A stretch of DNA of 64,000 nucleotides from Thermoanaerobaculum sp. (GCA_021154885.1 JAJKHS010000133.1:32142-96141), one strand, 5' to 3'; positions 1-10,156 are shown, counted from the first letter of the stretch. Numbers and translations: made by a program. Notes: generated from the letters alone by a model not told the origin.

Positions 1-3000
1 CGCCTCCTGCTCGCGCCCGGCGTGGTCCCGGCCGCCGCGGGGGTGCGGGTGGGCTACGCCTACGGCTTCGCCGCCGACCTGGGCGGCGGCCCCTACGACC
101 GCCGCGCCACCCTGACCGATCCCGCCACGGCCGGGGCCACGCTCATCACCGTGACGAAGGCCGGCCCGGCCCCGGCCCTGCCGACCCTGGGGGCGGCGAT
201 CAACCAGTGGGCGGCGGGCGGGCGGCTGAGCACCGTCATCCGGATCGCCGACGACGAGCTCTATGCCGAAAGCCTCCCCGCCATCGCCGTGCCCGCCGGC
301 CGGCGGCTGGCCATCGAGGCGGCCGACGGCATGCGCCCGGTGATCCGCCCGCTCAGCACCTTCACGGTCGCCGGTCCCGGGGCCGTCACCCTCAACGGCC
401 TGCTGCTCGACGGCGGTCTCGAGCTGGGCGCCGGGCTCGACCTCCTGCTCACCCACAGCACGCTGGTGCCCCGGCCCGGGCAGGCGAGCCTGACCTTCAG
501 GGCCGGGGACGACCCGGCCGAGCTGCGAGTGCGGGTGACCTTCTCCATCGTCGGCGCGCTGGGGCTGCCGGCGGACCTCGCTTCCCTGGAGCTCGCGGAC
601 AGCATCCTCGACGCCAGCGTGGCCGGCACCGGCGGCGAGCCGCTGCCGGCCCTCGTCTCGCTACCGCTCCCCGGGACCCTGGCGCTGAGCGCGCATCTGG
701 AGGTGGGGGTCAAGCTGGGGAGCCAGGGACCGGTCTCCGCCCGGCTGCGCCAGGCCCCCGCCAAGCTCGCCGAGGCCCGGGACGCCCTCCAGGCCGCCAT
801 CCGCGCCGCGGGCACCGGCACCAGCTTCTCCGGCGCCCAGGTGGAGGTCGTGGGCAGCCGGCTGCTGGTGCGCTCCGGCGCCACGGCCGCCCCGCCCGAG
901 CCGGTCGCCTTCTCCCCCACCACTGCCGACGCCACTACCGCCGGCGCGCTGCAACTGCTGGCGTCGCCGGCGGGGGCAGCGGAGAACCTCGCCGGCCGGC
1001 TGTCCGGCGACCTGTCGGTCTTCCCGGCCCTGGGCCGGCCGCAGGTGGGGGTCACCATCGGCGGCGACGGCCCCTGGATCGCCCTGCTCGACACCCTGCC
1101 GGTCGACCTCGATCAGGCCGCCAGGCTGTTGCAGGATGCCCTCCGCGCCGCCCGCGACCGGCCCGCCTTCGCCGCGGCCTCGGTTGAGTCCCTGGGCGAC
1201 CATCTGCTGGTCCGGCCCGGGGTGGCGGCAGCCCTGGTGGACGTCGCCGCCACTCCGGCCGACACCTACACCGTGGCGGACCTCGGGTTCACGGGGCCGT
1301 TCACGCCCCCCGAGGGGACGTTTGTGCAGGGGGTCTTCTCCGCGCCGCTGTCGCCGTTCCCCTCCTTCCCGGGGCCGCAGTTGCAGGCCACCCTGGGCGG
1401 CATCACGCCCCCGCCCCTCAAGCTGACCGGCCCGGCGGCCACCCTCGCCGACGTCGCGGCCGCCCTGGGCACGGCCCTGCGCGCCGCCAACCCGGCCGCC
1501 ATCTTCGCTTCCGCGAGCGTGCTGGCGCTCGGCGACCGCCTGCTGGCGCGCCCCGGCACGCCGGGCGCGGCGGTGAGCTTCGCCGGCACCGGCCAGGACC
1601 CCAGGACCCTCGGCGACCTGGCCCTCGCGGCGCCGCCGGCCGAGGCCGTCGACGGTCTGCTCTCCAGCAGCCTAGCGAGCTTCCCCTCGTTCCTGCAGCC
1701 GCAGCTCCAGGTGACTCTGGGCGGCGAGGGGCCGCGTCTGGCGGTGCTCGCCGGCATCCCCATGAATGCGGGCAGCGCCCGCGAGCTGCTGCAGGCCGCG
1801 CTGCGCGCGGCGAGCACCACCGACGTGTTCAGGAAGGCCGAGGTCCTGCAATTGGGGACCCGGCTGCTCGTGCGCTCCGGCGTCGCGGCCGTCGTCGTCG
1901 AGGCCGCGCCCGCCGACGCCAACACAGCCGGGGACCTGGGGCTGACCGTGCCGCAGGCCCGGCAGCTCCAGGGCCTGCTCTCGGGCCCGGTCTCGCCGTT
2001 CCCCACCTTCCCCGCCGCCCAGTTGAAGCTCGCCTTCGGCGGCACGGCGGCCCAGACGGCGACGCTCGCCGGGTTCCCCACCACCTCCACGGAAGCCCGG
2101 TCGCAGCTCGAGACGGCGATCCAGGCGGCCGGCACCACCCCCTCCTTCACCGGCGCCCGGGTGGGGCTGTTCCAGGACGCGGGCGGCCGCGACCGCCTGC
2201 TGGTGATCTCCGGCGTGGCCGGGGAGACGGTGCGGGCCGACGCCGCCGCCGACGATCCGCTGACGGTCGCCGACCTGGGGCTCGCGGCGCCCGGGCCCTT
2301 GACGCCCGGGGCCGTGCTGGTCAGCGGCCTGCTCTCGGGTGAGCTGTTCCCCTTCCCCATCCTTTTCCAGCCGCAGGTCGCCGTGACCTTCGGCGCGCTC
2401 GGCCCCACGACGGCCGTGCTCGCCAGCGTGCCCGCCAGCCTGGCGGAAGCCGCCACCCTGCTCGCGGCGGCCCTGAAGGCGGCCAGCACCAATCCGCGCT
2501 TCGCCAAAGCCGGCGTGCTGGTGGGCGGCGACCGCCTGCTGGTCCTGCCGGGCCCCGGTGGCCAGCCGGCGACCTTCGCGGCGACGGCGGCCGATCCCAA
2601 CACGGCGGAGAACCTGGCGCTGGTGCAGCCGCCGGCCCGCCCGGTCCAGGGGCTGCTGTCGGGCGACCTGGCGGCGTTCCCCATCTTCGCGCGGCCCCGG
2701 TTGCAGATCGCCATCGGCGCCTCGGGGCCCCTGCCCGCCGAGCTGGCCAGTTTTCCCGCCAGCCTGGCGGAGGCGGCGGCCGCGCTGCAGAGCGCGATCC
2801 GCGCCGCGAGCGCCAGCCCCGCCTTTACCGCGGCCACCGTCACCGCCTACAACGGCCGGCTGGTGATCCAGCCCGGCACCGCCGCGGGCGGCCCGGTGAC
2901 CGTCACCGCCGCGCCGGCGCCCGACAATGCCACGGCCGGCGACCTGGCCCTCCTCCAGCCGCCGGCGGCGCCGGTGCTGGTCTCGGGGGACCTCGCGGCG

Positions 3001-6000
3001 TTCCCGGCCCTGCAGCTCCCCCAGGTCGCGGTCACCCTGGGGACCCGCGGGCCCGTCGCCGCCAGCCTCGCCGATCTGCCGGCCAGCCTCGACACCGCCC
3101 GCTCCCTGCTGGAGGCGGCCCTCCAGGCGGCCGATCCGAGCGCCACCTTCACCGGCGCACGGGTCGTGAAGACGCTCGACGACCGCCTCCTCGTGCTCCC
3201 CGGCGTGGCCACGGACGGGGTCGCCATCGCCAATTCCGGGACCGATGTGACAGCCACCGAGCTCAAGCTCGCCACGGGTTCCGGCAAGGCGATCAACGGC
3301 CTCTTCTCCGGCTCGCTGGCGACCTTCCCTACCCTGACCTCGCCGGTCAAGGTCGACGCCAACTTCGGCGCCACGACGCGGACCGCCACCCTCAGCGGGG
3401 TGCCCACCGACCTCGCCACCGCCCGCAGTCTGCTGGAGACGGCGCTACGGGCCATCACCCCGGCCGCCGCCACCTTCACCGGCGCCCGGGTCCTGGTGGT
3501 GGGCAGCCAGCTCCTCGTCCTCCCCGGGGTGGAGACGGACGCGGTGAGCTTCGCTCTGTCCACCGGCTCCACGGCCGCCACCGACCTCAAGCTGACCGCC
3601 GCCGGCGCCACGGCCACCCAGGCCCTCCTCTCGGGAACGCTCAATCCGTTCCCGGCCCTCACCGTGGCTCCCGCGGCGACGGTGACGCTCGCCGGCAACG
3701 GCCGGCTTGCCATTCTCTCCTCGGTGCCGAAGACCCTGGCGGCGGCGGCGGCGGCCTTCCAGGCCGCGATCCAGGCGGCCGATCCCTCGACCCTCTTCAC
3801 CGGCGCCACCGTGGAGGTGCTGGGCACCCGCCTGCTGGTCCGGCCGGGGGGCGCGGGCGGGAGCGTCCTGATCGCCGACGCCGGGAGCGGGCGCCCCGCC
3901 ACGGCCACGGCGCTCCTGCTCAAGGCGGGCAGCGCCTCGACGGCGCTGCTCTCGGGCGACCTCTCGACCTTCGGCGGGCTGTCGATCACGCCCCAGGTCC
4001 AGGTCACGATCGGCGCCACGGGTCCGTCCACCCTCCGCCTCGCCCGGGTGCCGGCCGACCTCGGCGATGCCAGCGCCCTCCTCCAGTCGGCGTTGCAGAG
4101 CGGCACCGGCCCGGCTTTCACCGGCGCCACCGTCGAGCTCTTCGGCACCCGGCTGCTGGTGATTCCGGGCGCTCCGGGCGGCGGCGTCACCTTCGCCGAC
4201 GCGCCGGTGGGCCCGCCGGTCGCGACCCGGCTGGCGCTGACCGCCGGCGTCGCCACGGCCGTCGACGGCCTGCTGTCGGGCAGCATCGCGTCGCCGTTGA
4301 AGATCACCCTGCCGCCGCTGGCCCTCGCGGCCACGATCGGCGCGACCACCCGCACCGTCGACCTGGGACAGGTCCCGGGCCAGCTCGGACAGGTGCCGGC
4401 GAACCTCGCGGACCTGGCGGGCAAGCTCCAGGTCCTGCTGCGGGCGGCCGGCGGCGGCCCCTCCTTCGCTCAGGCCCAGGTCCTGGTGATGGGCAACCAG
4501 GTCCTCGTCCTGCCGGGCACCGCCAACGATCAGGTGGCGTTCACGCCCGAGCCGGCCAGTCCGCAGGTCGTCACCATCCTCAAGCTGGACGCCGGCGCGG
4601 CGCGGACCACGCGGGGCCTGCTGACGACCGCTCTGAGCGCGCCGCTCGTCCTGCATATCGCGCCGTCGCTCAACGCCACGTTCGGCAGCGACTCGCACGG
4701 ATTGCGCTTCACCGCGGCGCCGAAGAGCCTGCAGAAGGCGGCGGACCTGCTGCAGAGCGCGCTGCGGGCCGCGGCCACCACGACGACGTTCACCAACGCC
4801 GTGGTGCAGGTGCTGGGCAACCGGCTGGTGGTGACGCCCGGCACGGCCACGGATGCGGTCACCTTCGCCGAGGGCTCGTCAGGACCGCCGGCGATGAGCA
4901 TGCTGGGTCTCAGCCCGGGCGTCGCGGTCGCCGCCACGGGCCTGCTCTCCGCTCCCTTCCCCGTGGTGCCGCTGGAGGCCGCGAGCCCCGAGGTGCAGGC
5001 GACCCTGGGCGGCACCACCGCGACCGCCCGCTTCACCGCCGTGCCGGCCGACCTGGCCACCGCCCGCAGCGAGCTCGAGAAGGCCTTGCGCAACGCGAGC
5101 TCCGCCGCCACCTTCACCGGCGCGCGGGTCGACGTCGTCGACGGCAGCTCCCTGCTGGTACGGCCCGGGGTGGCGACCGACGCCGTCGCCTTCGCCGCCA
5201 CGGCCGCCGACCCCGACACGGCCGGCCAGCTCCGGCTCACGGCCGATCGCGCCCGTTCGGCCCGCGGCCTGCTGTCGGGATCGCTGACGCCGCCGGGATC
5301 GCTGACGCCGCTGCCCACCCTCACGCCCGGGCCGCGGGTCGCCGTGACCCTGGGCGCGGAGGGTCCCTTCACCGCCACCCTGGCGGGGGTTCCCGCCAGC
5401 CTCGGCGAAGCCCGCGACTTCCTGGAGACCGCCATCCAGAGCGCCCAGACCACGCCGGCCTTCACCGGCGCGCGGGTCCTGCTGGTGGGGGACCGGTTGC
5501 TGGTGCTGCCGGGAACGGCCGGCGCCGCCGTCACGGTCGCCAACGTGAGCGGCGGCCCGCTCACGGCGACGGAGCTGAAGCTGACCACGGTCCTGGGCGC
5601 GGCGACCACGGAAGGGCTGCTGTCCGGAGACGGGGTCGTGACGCCGGCCCTCCGCCTCGACGCCACCCTGGCGGGCCTGCCCGGCCGCCTCACCCTTGGC
5701 GCCATCCCCACCGACCTCGGCCAGGCGCGGGACCTGCTGGAACGCGCCTTGCGGGCTGCCGCTCCCGACCGGGCCTTCCGCGACGCCACGGTCCGTGTGC
5801 TCGGCGACCGTCTCCTGGTACGGCCGGGCGGCCCCGGCCCCGCCCGGCTCTCGTTCTCCAACGCCCCCTTCGGTCCCGCCGCGGCGACCCTCCTGGGGCT
5901 CGCACCCGGCGAGCGCGGGGACGGGCTGCTGTCGGGACCGCTGCCCGGCTTCGCCGGGCTGACGATCGCCCGGCCGGCGGTCGAGGTGACCTTCGGCGAC

Positions 6001-7797
6001 CAGGGACCGTACCCTGCGCGGCTGGACCGGGCGCCCGCCGACCTGGCCGACCTGAGCGGGCTGCTGCAGAGCGCCCTGCAGGCCGCGGCCGCGGCCGCCG
6101 CCGCCACCTTCACCGGCGCGCGGGTGCAGACGGTGGGCCAGCGGCTGCTGATCACTCCGGGCCGGCCCACCGACCGCGTGGTGTTCACGCCGGCATCGGA
6201 CCGGCCCGAGGACCTCAGGCAACTGGGCCTCGACCGCCTGGAGCCGGCCGGCGGGCTGCTCTCGGCGGCGCTCCCACCCACCCTCAGCGTCCGTTCGCGT
6301 TCGCGGCTGGCGGTGCAGCTCGGCAGCGACGGGCCCCGCGTCATCGTGCTGTCGCACCCCCCCGCTGACCTCGCGGACGCCGCCAGCCTCCTCCAGCAGG
6401 CGTTGCGCGCGGCATCGGGCGGCGGCGCCGCCTTCCAGAACGCCACCGTCCGCGTCGTCGCCGCCAGCCGGCTGCTGGTCGGCGCGCCCGGCGTCACCGG
6501 CGACCAGATCGTCATCGGGCCTGTATCGGGCACCCCGGCCGATCCCAACACGGCGTTCCGGCTGCGGCTCGATACCGGCAGCTCGCTGCGCGCCGACGGC
6601 CTGCTCTCCGGCGACCTCGCGGTCCTGCCGCCCTTCGCGTTGCGGCCGATCGTCGACGTGACGATCGGCGACGAAGAGGCCTTCCCCGCCGAGCTGCCGT
6701 TCGTCCCCGCCACGCCGGCGGAGGCGCGCGAGGCGCTGGAGACGGCCCTCCACGCCGCCCGCAGCAGCCCGGCCTTCGCCCTCTCCCGGGTGGCGCTGTC
6801 CGACGACCAGCGGCTGATCGTCCTGCCCGGCAGCGCGGGACGGGTGACGATTGCGGCCGATCCCGGCGATGCCAAAACGGCCGGGGAGCTGAAGCTGACG
6901 GACGCCGTGCGCCCGCAGGTGGGGGCCCTGCACGTGGGTGGCCTGCTCTCGGGTCCCCTGGCCCCCACCCTCTCCCTGCGCTCGCCGGCGCCCGAGCTGC
7001 GCGTCGTCTTCAGCGCGGGGAGCCCGGTGGTGGTCTCCCTCGGCGCCGCGCGGAAGCTCGCGGACGTCCGCGCGGCGCTCCAGGCCGCGCTGGCCGGGAG
7101 CGCCTTCGTGGTGGCGCGAGGGGACCGTCTGGCCATCGTGCCGGCGACCGACGGCGTCTCCGTGGGGGTCTCGGCCACCGCCAACGACGCCACCACGGCC
7201 GGCGACCTGGGGCTGGCGGTGGGGCGCGCCGTGGGCACCGGCACCACCGACGAGGAGGCCGGGCCTCCCCTGTCGCTCACCCGCACCACGGTCTTCGGCC
7301 GGGTGATCGTCCGCGAGCTGCCGTTCGCCTCGGAGGTGATCTTCGACGCGCCGGTGCAGGTGGAGCGGCGGCAGGCCGGCTGTGTCCGGTTCTGCTACCT
7401 GCCCGCGGGCTCCGAGGCGCCGCGCGGCTTCCGCTGCCAGCCGGACCTGGCCCTCGCCCAGGCGATGAGCCGGGCGGTCGAGGACCGCGCCCGCGAGCTC
7501 GGCCTGACCGCGGCGGACGAGCTGCCGGCCGCGGTGGCCGACGCCCTCGCGGCCAGCGCGCGGACGGCGGTGCTGACGCGCCTCCAGCCGCGCTTCACCT
7601 CCGAGCGCTACGGCGATCCCGGCTATGGCCAGCTCACCCTCGCCACCGCGCCGGAGATCCTGACGGGGGCCGAGAACGGCCTGGAAATGGGCGCCTTCCA
7701 CCAGCTCCTGGAGCCCCTGCGCCGCCGCCAGCTCGCGACCCTGATCGCGGAGTACCTGCGCTTCGGGCTCGACGCCGGGACCTTCGACGTGACTTGA
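1..7797 (+). CDS. Giant eCIS/phage-tail-like beta-helix protein, 5' partial
   Basis: The frame is open from the first base, so the true start lies outside the window. Visible 5' sequence encodes about 210 residues that look like a right-handed beta-helix (alternating short hydrophobic strands, e.g. VTLNGLLLDGGLELG). Next come about 20 tandem domains of ~110 residues, then a C-terminal tail with RTTVFGRVIVRELPFAS, QAGCVRFCYLPAGS, and a final segment containing TSERYGDPGYGQL and ENGLEMGAFHQLLEPLR. That tail is known to me from large proteins in extracellular contractile injection (phage-tail-like) loci. The DUF6519-type gene 21 bp downstream, on the same strand and with an SD sequence, supports that context. 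Role inferred: structural or spike-associated tail component. No catalytic motif was seen. The exact job is unknown. Confidence 0.65.
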   Translation, partial: RLLLAPGVVPAAAGVRVGYAYGFAADLGGGPYDRRATLTDPATAGATLITVTKAGPAPALPTLGAAINQWAAGGRLSTVIRIADDELYAESLPAIAVPAGRRLAIEAADGMRPVIRPLSTFTVAGPGAVTLNGLLLDGGLELGAGLDLLLTHSTLVPRPGQASLTFRAGDDPAELRVRVTFSIVGALGLPADLASLELADSILDASVAGTGGEPLPALVSLPLPGTLALSAHLEVGVKLGSQGPVSARLRQAPAKLAEARDALQAAIRAAGTGTSFSGAQVEVVGSRLLVRSGATAAPPEPVAFSPTTADATTAGALQLLASPAGAAENLAGRLSGDLSVFPALGRPQVGVTIGGDGPWIALLDTLPVDLDQAARLLQDALRAARDRPAFAAASVESLGDHLLVRPGVAAALVDVAATPADTYTVADLGFTGPFTPPEGTFVQGVFSAPLSPFPSFPGPQLQATLGGITPPPLKLTGPAATLADVAAALGTALRAANPAAIFASASVLALGDRLLARPGTPGAAVSFAGTGQDPRTLGDLALAAPPAEAVDGLLSSSLASFPSFLQPQLQVTLGGEGPRLAVLAGIPMNAGSARELLQAALRAASTTDVFRKAEVLQLGTRLLVRSGVAAVVVEAAPADANTAGDLGLTVPQARQLQGLLSGPVSPFPTFPAAQLKLAFGGTAAQTATLAGFPTTSTEARSQLETAIQAAGTTPSFTGARVGLFQDAGGRDRLLVISGVAGETVRADAAADDPLTVADLGLAAPGPLTPGAVLVSGLLSGELFPFPILFQPQVAVTFGALGPTTAVLASVPASLAEAATLLAAALKAASTNPRFAKAGVLVGGDRLLVLPGPGGQPATFAATAADPNTAENLALVQPPARPVQGLLSGDLAAFPIFARPRLQIAIGASGPLPAELASFPASLAEAAAALQSAIRAASASPAFTAATVTAYNGRLVIQPGTAAGGPVTVTAAPAPDNATAGDLALLQPPAAPVLVSGDLAAFPALQLPQVAVTLGTRGPVAASLADLPASLDTARSLLEAALQAADPSATFTGARVVKTLDDRLLVLPGVATDGVAIANSGTDVTATELKLATGSGKAINGLFSGSLATFPTLTSPVKVDANFGATTRTATLSGVPTDLATARSLLETALRAITPAAATFTGARVLVVGSQLLVLPGVETDAVSFALSTGSTAATDLKLTAAGATATQALLSGTLNPFPALTVAPAATVTLAGNGRLAILSSVPKTLAAAAAAFQAAIQAADPSTLFTGATVEVLGTRLLVRPGGAGGSVLIADAGSGRPATATALLLKAGSASTALLSGDLSTFGGLSITPQVQVTIGATGPSTLRLARVPADLGDASALLQSALQSGTGPAFTGATVELFGTRLLVIPGAPGGGVTFADAPVGPPVATRLALTAGVATAVDGLLSGSIASPLKITLPPLALAATIGATTRTVDLGQVPGQLGQVPANLADLAGKLQVLLRAAGGGPSFAQAQVLVMGNQVLVLPGTANDQVAFTPEPASPQVVTILKLDAGAARTTRGLLTTALSAPLVLHIAPSLNATFGSDSHGLRFTAAPKSLQKAADLLQSALRAAATTTTFTNAVVQVLGNRLVVTPGTATDAVTFAEGSSGPPAMSMLGLSPGVAVAATGLLSAPFPVVPLEAASPEVQATLGGTTATARFTAVPADLATARSELEKALRNASSAATFTGARVDVVDGSSLLVRPGVATDAVAFAATAADPDTAGQLRLTADRARSARGLLSGSLTPPGSLTPLPTLTPGPRVAVTLGAEGPFTATLAGVPASLGEARDFLETAIQSAQTTPAFTGARVLLVGDRLLVLPGTAGAAVTVANVSGGPLTATELKLTTVLGAATTEGLLSGDGVVTPALRLDATLAGLPGRLTLGAIPTDLGQARDLLERALRAAAPDRAFRDATVRVLGDRLLVRPGGPGPARLSFSNAPFGPAAATLLGLAPGERGDGLLSGPLPGFAGLTIARPAVEVTFGDQGPYPARLDRAPADLADLSGLLQSALQAAAAAAAATFTGARVQTVGQRLLITPGRPTDRVVFTPASDRPEDLRQLGLDRLEPAGGLLSAALPPTLSVRSRSRLAVQLGSDGPRVIVLSHPPADLADAASLLQQALRAASGGGAAFQNATVRVVAASRLLVGAPGVTGDQIVIGPVSGTPADPNTAFRLRLDTGSSLRADGLLSGDLAVLPPFALRPIVDVTIGDEEAFPAELPFVPATPAEAREALETALHAARSSPAFALSRVALSDDQRLIVLPGSAGRVTIAADPGDAKTAGELKLTDAVRPQVGALHVGGLLSGPLAPTLSLRSPAPELRVVFSAGSPVVVSLGAARKLADVRAALQAALAGSAFVVARGDRLAIVPATDGVSVGVSATANDATTAGDLGLAVGRAVGTGTTDEEAGPPLSLTRTTVFGRVIVRELPFASEVIFDAPVQVERRQAGCVRFCYLPAGSEAPRGFRCQPDLALAQAMSRAVEDRARELGLTAADELPAAVADALAASARTAVLTRLQPRFTSERYGDPGYGQLTLATAPEILTGAENGLEMGAFHQLLEPLRRRQLATLIAEYLRFGLDAGTFDVT
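640..7260 (+). repeat. About 20 tandem ~110-residue coding repeats
   Basis: Each unit runs: GLLSG-D-L-x-x-FP, a strand of type PQVAVTLG-x-x-GP, a helix of type PASLAEARxLLQAALRAA, then FTGARV, a strand GDRLLVLPG, and a closing DPxTAxDLGL. I count 20 units from the recurring LLSG, GARV and RLLVxPG landmarks, with a mean spacing of about 330 bp. DNA identity between units is low while protein identity is clear, so the expansion looks old and kept in frame. The helix plus G-x-x-LLV hairpin pattern resembles the small inserted domains of FliD-type and tail proteins; this is a resemblance only. Confidence 0.85.
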
Positions 7798-7818
7798 CGA
7801 CCTCTGAGGAAGACGATC

Positions 7819-9939
7819 ATGAAAGGCGATTTCTCCCGTTTCACCTTCGACCGCACCAAGCGCTACGCGGGCGTGCGCATGCAGCAGGGCCGCGTCCAGC
7901 TCGACGCCGACTGGAACGAGCAGCTCGACATCGCGAGCTACCTGCGGCAGACGATCGCCGCCGACGTCATCGGCCCCTCCGGCGCGCCGCTGCGCAACGG
8001 CGGTTTCGAGGTGGGGTTGGGGAACGGCGAGCTGGTGCTCTCCCCGGGCCGCTACTACGTCGACGGCATCCTCTGCGAGAACGACGCGCAGACGTCGCTC
8101 AACCAGCAGCCCGACCTGCCCGGCCTCCCCGCGCCGTCCACCGGGGGCTGGTACCTGGTCTACCTCGACGTCTGGCAGCGCAGCGTCACGGCGCTGGAGG
8201 ATGCGGACCTCCTGGAGCTGGCGCTCGGCGGACCGGACACCACCACCCGCATGCGCACGGTCTGGCAGGCGAAGCTCCTCCATCTGACGGCCGCCAACCC
8301 CGTCTGCGCCGACTTTCCCGCCGGCTGGCGTCCGCCCGAGCCCGCTCAGCCCGCGACGCCGAAGACGCCGCTGCTCGCCGCCCGCAGCGTCCGCGCGCCG
8401 CAGGAGAACCAGCTCTACCGCGTCGAGGTCCACGCCGGCGGCGGGCTCACCGGCGCCAACGCGGCCACCTTCAAGTGGTCGCGCGACAACGCCGCCGTGG
8501 CCGCCCTCATCCGCAACCCCATCGAGACCAAGCAGGCCACCTTCTCCCAGATCGTCGTCACCCGCCAGATCGGTCCGGACCAGGCCGGGGGGTTCGCCGT
8601 CGGCCAGTGGATCGAGGCCACGGACGAGAGCCGCATCCTCAAGGGCCAGCCCGGGATCTTCGCCCAGATCGCCGACGTCAAGGGTCAGGTGCTGCAGGTG
8701 GTCGGCTGGCCCCGTCCCGAGGACCCGGTGCCCGACCTGCCCACGCGCCCGATCATCCGCCGCTGGGACTCGGGCAACGCCGCCGCGATCACGGTTCCCG
8801 CGGCCAACGGCGGCTACCTCGCCCTCGAGGACGGCCTGGAGATCCGCTTCGGCGACGACTCGAGCACCTGGTTTCACACCGGCGACCACTGGGTGATCCC
8901 CACCCGCGCCTCGGCAGGCGTGCTCTGGCCCCAGGACGCGGCCGGGCAGCCGGTCCAGCAGCCGCCTCTGGGCGTCGAGCACCACTTCGCGCCCCTGGGC
9001 CTGGTGGCCCTGGCCGGCAGCACCTGGGCCCTCGGCACCTCGTGCCGCAAAGTCTTCCAGCCCACCACGGTCATCCCCGGCAACGAGAAGCTCAATCGCG
9101 TCGGCCCCGACACCTTCACCGGCCAGCTCACCGTCGACGGCAACGTGATTGTCAAGGACGCGCTGTCCGTCGGCGGCGCACCGGGAGCGAGCCTGACGAT
9201 GGTCAACGCTCCCCTCGTGCCCTCCCTGGGCGACGACGCCGCGCACGGCATCCGCTTCCCCCCGGCCGGGGCCGGCACTGCCACCGGCTACCTGCGCTAT
9301 CTCGACCTGTCGCCCAATCCAGCCAAGCTCGTCCTGGGGGCCGACGACCCCGCCGTCGTGGCGCTGCGCCAGGCGGGCGCCGACCGCCTGACGATCACCG
9401 GCGGCAAGGTGGGCGTCGGCCTCTCGAACCCCGCGGAAGCCCTGCACGTCCAGGGGAATCTGCGCCTCGACGGCTCGCTCTCCGTGCGGGACGGCTCCCA
9501 GAAGGCGGGCCGGGTCCTCACCGCCGGCAACGACGGCCTCGCCACCTGGCAGGACCTGCCCACCCGCAGGCTGGGCTCGCCGGTCTTCCTGCCCCGCGCC
9601 GTCGCCATCGCCAACGGCGGCTCCGGCCAGACCGGCTGGAACACCTTCCCGCTGCCCACCGACAAGATCCCCAGCGATGCCAGCGCCGTGCTGATCGAGG
9701 GGCAGGCCGCGATGGACCAGCCGGACGCGGGCGCCATCGACGCCATCATCGCTTTCCGCAAGGGTCCCGACGAGGAGGAATACACGCTGCTGCGCGGCCG
9801 CTCCGCGGCTGGCGGCGACTCCGTCGCCTGGGGGGGGCAGGGTCTGTTCCCCTTCCAGAACAACTCCATCCAGTACATCGTCTCCGGCCCCGGCTTCAAC
9901 TGGGGCTGGTGGATACGGCTCATCGGCTACTTCCCGTAG
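7819..9939 (+). CDS. DUF6519-type tail protein of contractile-injection locus
   Basis: 706 residues. The start MKGDFSRFTFDRTKRYAGV followed by QQGRVQLDADWNEQ is the signature of the DUF6519 family, usually found beside phage-tail-like injection systems. Residues ~1-400 form that domain (YYVDGILCEN, TGANAATFKWSRDNA, LEDGLEIRFG). The C-terminal ~280 residues look like a trimeric tail-fibre stalk (GQLTVDGNVIVKDALSVGG, VGVGLSNPAEALHVQGNL) ending in a compact receptor-like domain (FNWGWWIRLIGYFP). ATG at 7819 has GAGGA at 7806-7810. It follows the giant repeat protein by 21 bp, so the two are probably cotranscribed. Inferred role: baseplate or fibre component. The family's molecular function is not established. 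Confidence 0.7.
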   Translation: MKGDFSRFTFDRTKRYAGVRMQQGRVQLDADWNEQLDIASYLRQTIAADVIGPSGAPLRNGGFEVGLGNGELVLSPGRYYVDGILCENDAQTSLNQQPDLPGLPAPSTGGWYLVYLDVWQRSVTALEDADLLELALGGPDTTTRMRTVWQAKLLHLTAANPVCADFPAGWRPPEPAQPATPKTPLLAARSVRAPQENQLYRVEVHAGGGLTGANAATFKWSRDNAAVAALIRNPIETKQATFSQIVVTRQIGPDQAGGFAVGQWIEATDESRILKGQPGIFAQIADVKGQVLQVVGWPRPEDPVPDLPTRPIIRRWDSGNAAAITVPAANGGYLALEDGLEIRFGDDSSTWFHTGDHWVIPTRASAGVLWPQDAAGQPVQQPPLGVEHHFAPLGLVALAGSTWALGTSCRKVFQPTTVIPGNEKLNRVGPDTFTGQLTVDGNVIVKDALSVGGAPGASLTMVNAPLVPSLGDDAAHGIRFPPAGAGTATGYLRYLDLSPNPAKLVLGADDPAVVALRQAGADRLTITGGKVGVGLSNPAEALHVQGNLRLDGSLSVRDGSQKAGRVLTAGNDGLATWQDLPTRRLGSPVFLPRAVAIANGGSGQTGWNTFPLPTDKIPSDASAVLIEGQAAMDQPDAGAIDAIIAFRKGPDEEEYTLLRGRSAAGGDSVAWGGQGLFPFQNNSIQYIVSGPGFNWGWWIRLIGYFP

Positions 9940-9977
9940 GAAAGGCACCGGCTTAGGCTGGACGTCCTTTGCAAATG

Positions 9978-10024
9978 ATTTCCACAGCCTCCCGGCTGAC
10001 GCGGGCAAATCCGGCTGTGGAAAT
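9978..10024. terminator. Perfect 12-bp inverted repeat after the tail operon
   Basis: ATTTCCACAGCC (9978-9989) pairs perfectly with GGCTGTGGAAAT (10013-10024). The loop itself can form a small CCCG/CGGG hairpin. It lies 38 bp after the end of the tail protein, as an operon-end hairpin would, but no T-run follows. It could instead be a processing site or protein-binding palindrome. Confidence 0.45.
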
Positions 10025-10098
10025 CCTGTCGGGAAGGTGCGGATTGTAAGTTCTTCCCGATCTCGATCCCCCAGACTTGGGGCGGCTGTCTGTGACAA

Positions 10099-10114
10099 CC
10101 CCAACATCTTGTGG
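10099..10114 (+). promoter_or_regulatory. NrdR-box-like palindrome upstream of nrdJ
   Basis: CCCCAACATCTTGTGG matches its own reverse complement at 12 of 16 positions and resembles the imperfect 16-bp palindromes bound by the ribonucleotide-reductase repressor NrdR. It sits just upstream of a good -35/-10 pair. A shorter look-alike, CCCCACATCTTGAGG, occurs at 10272-10286 over the SD of nrdJ. NrdR boxes normally occur as close pairs; the ~170-bp spacing here is atypical. Confidence 0.45.
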
Positions 10115-10122
10115 TTTCCCCC

Positions 10123-10151
10123 TTGACTCGCGCCAAAGGCAGGCGTAGCTT
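10123..10151 (+). promoter_or_regulatory. Predicted sigma-70-type promoter of nrdJ
   Basis: TTGACT (10123-10128) and TAGCTT (10146-10151) are separated by exactly 17 bp. Initiation near 10157 would give a ~135-nt leader before nrdJ, enough for a structured RNA. Confidence 0.5.
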
Positions 10152-10156
10152 TGGAG

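Noticed and set aside
4530..7289. 919-codon minus-strand frame, Ser/Arg-rich
   Set aside because: Repeats only because the sense gene repeats; no independent features.
7819..9939. Prophage remnant
   Set aside because: No integrase, capsid, terminase or attachment repeats are visible; the tail-like genes fit a contractile injection locus better.
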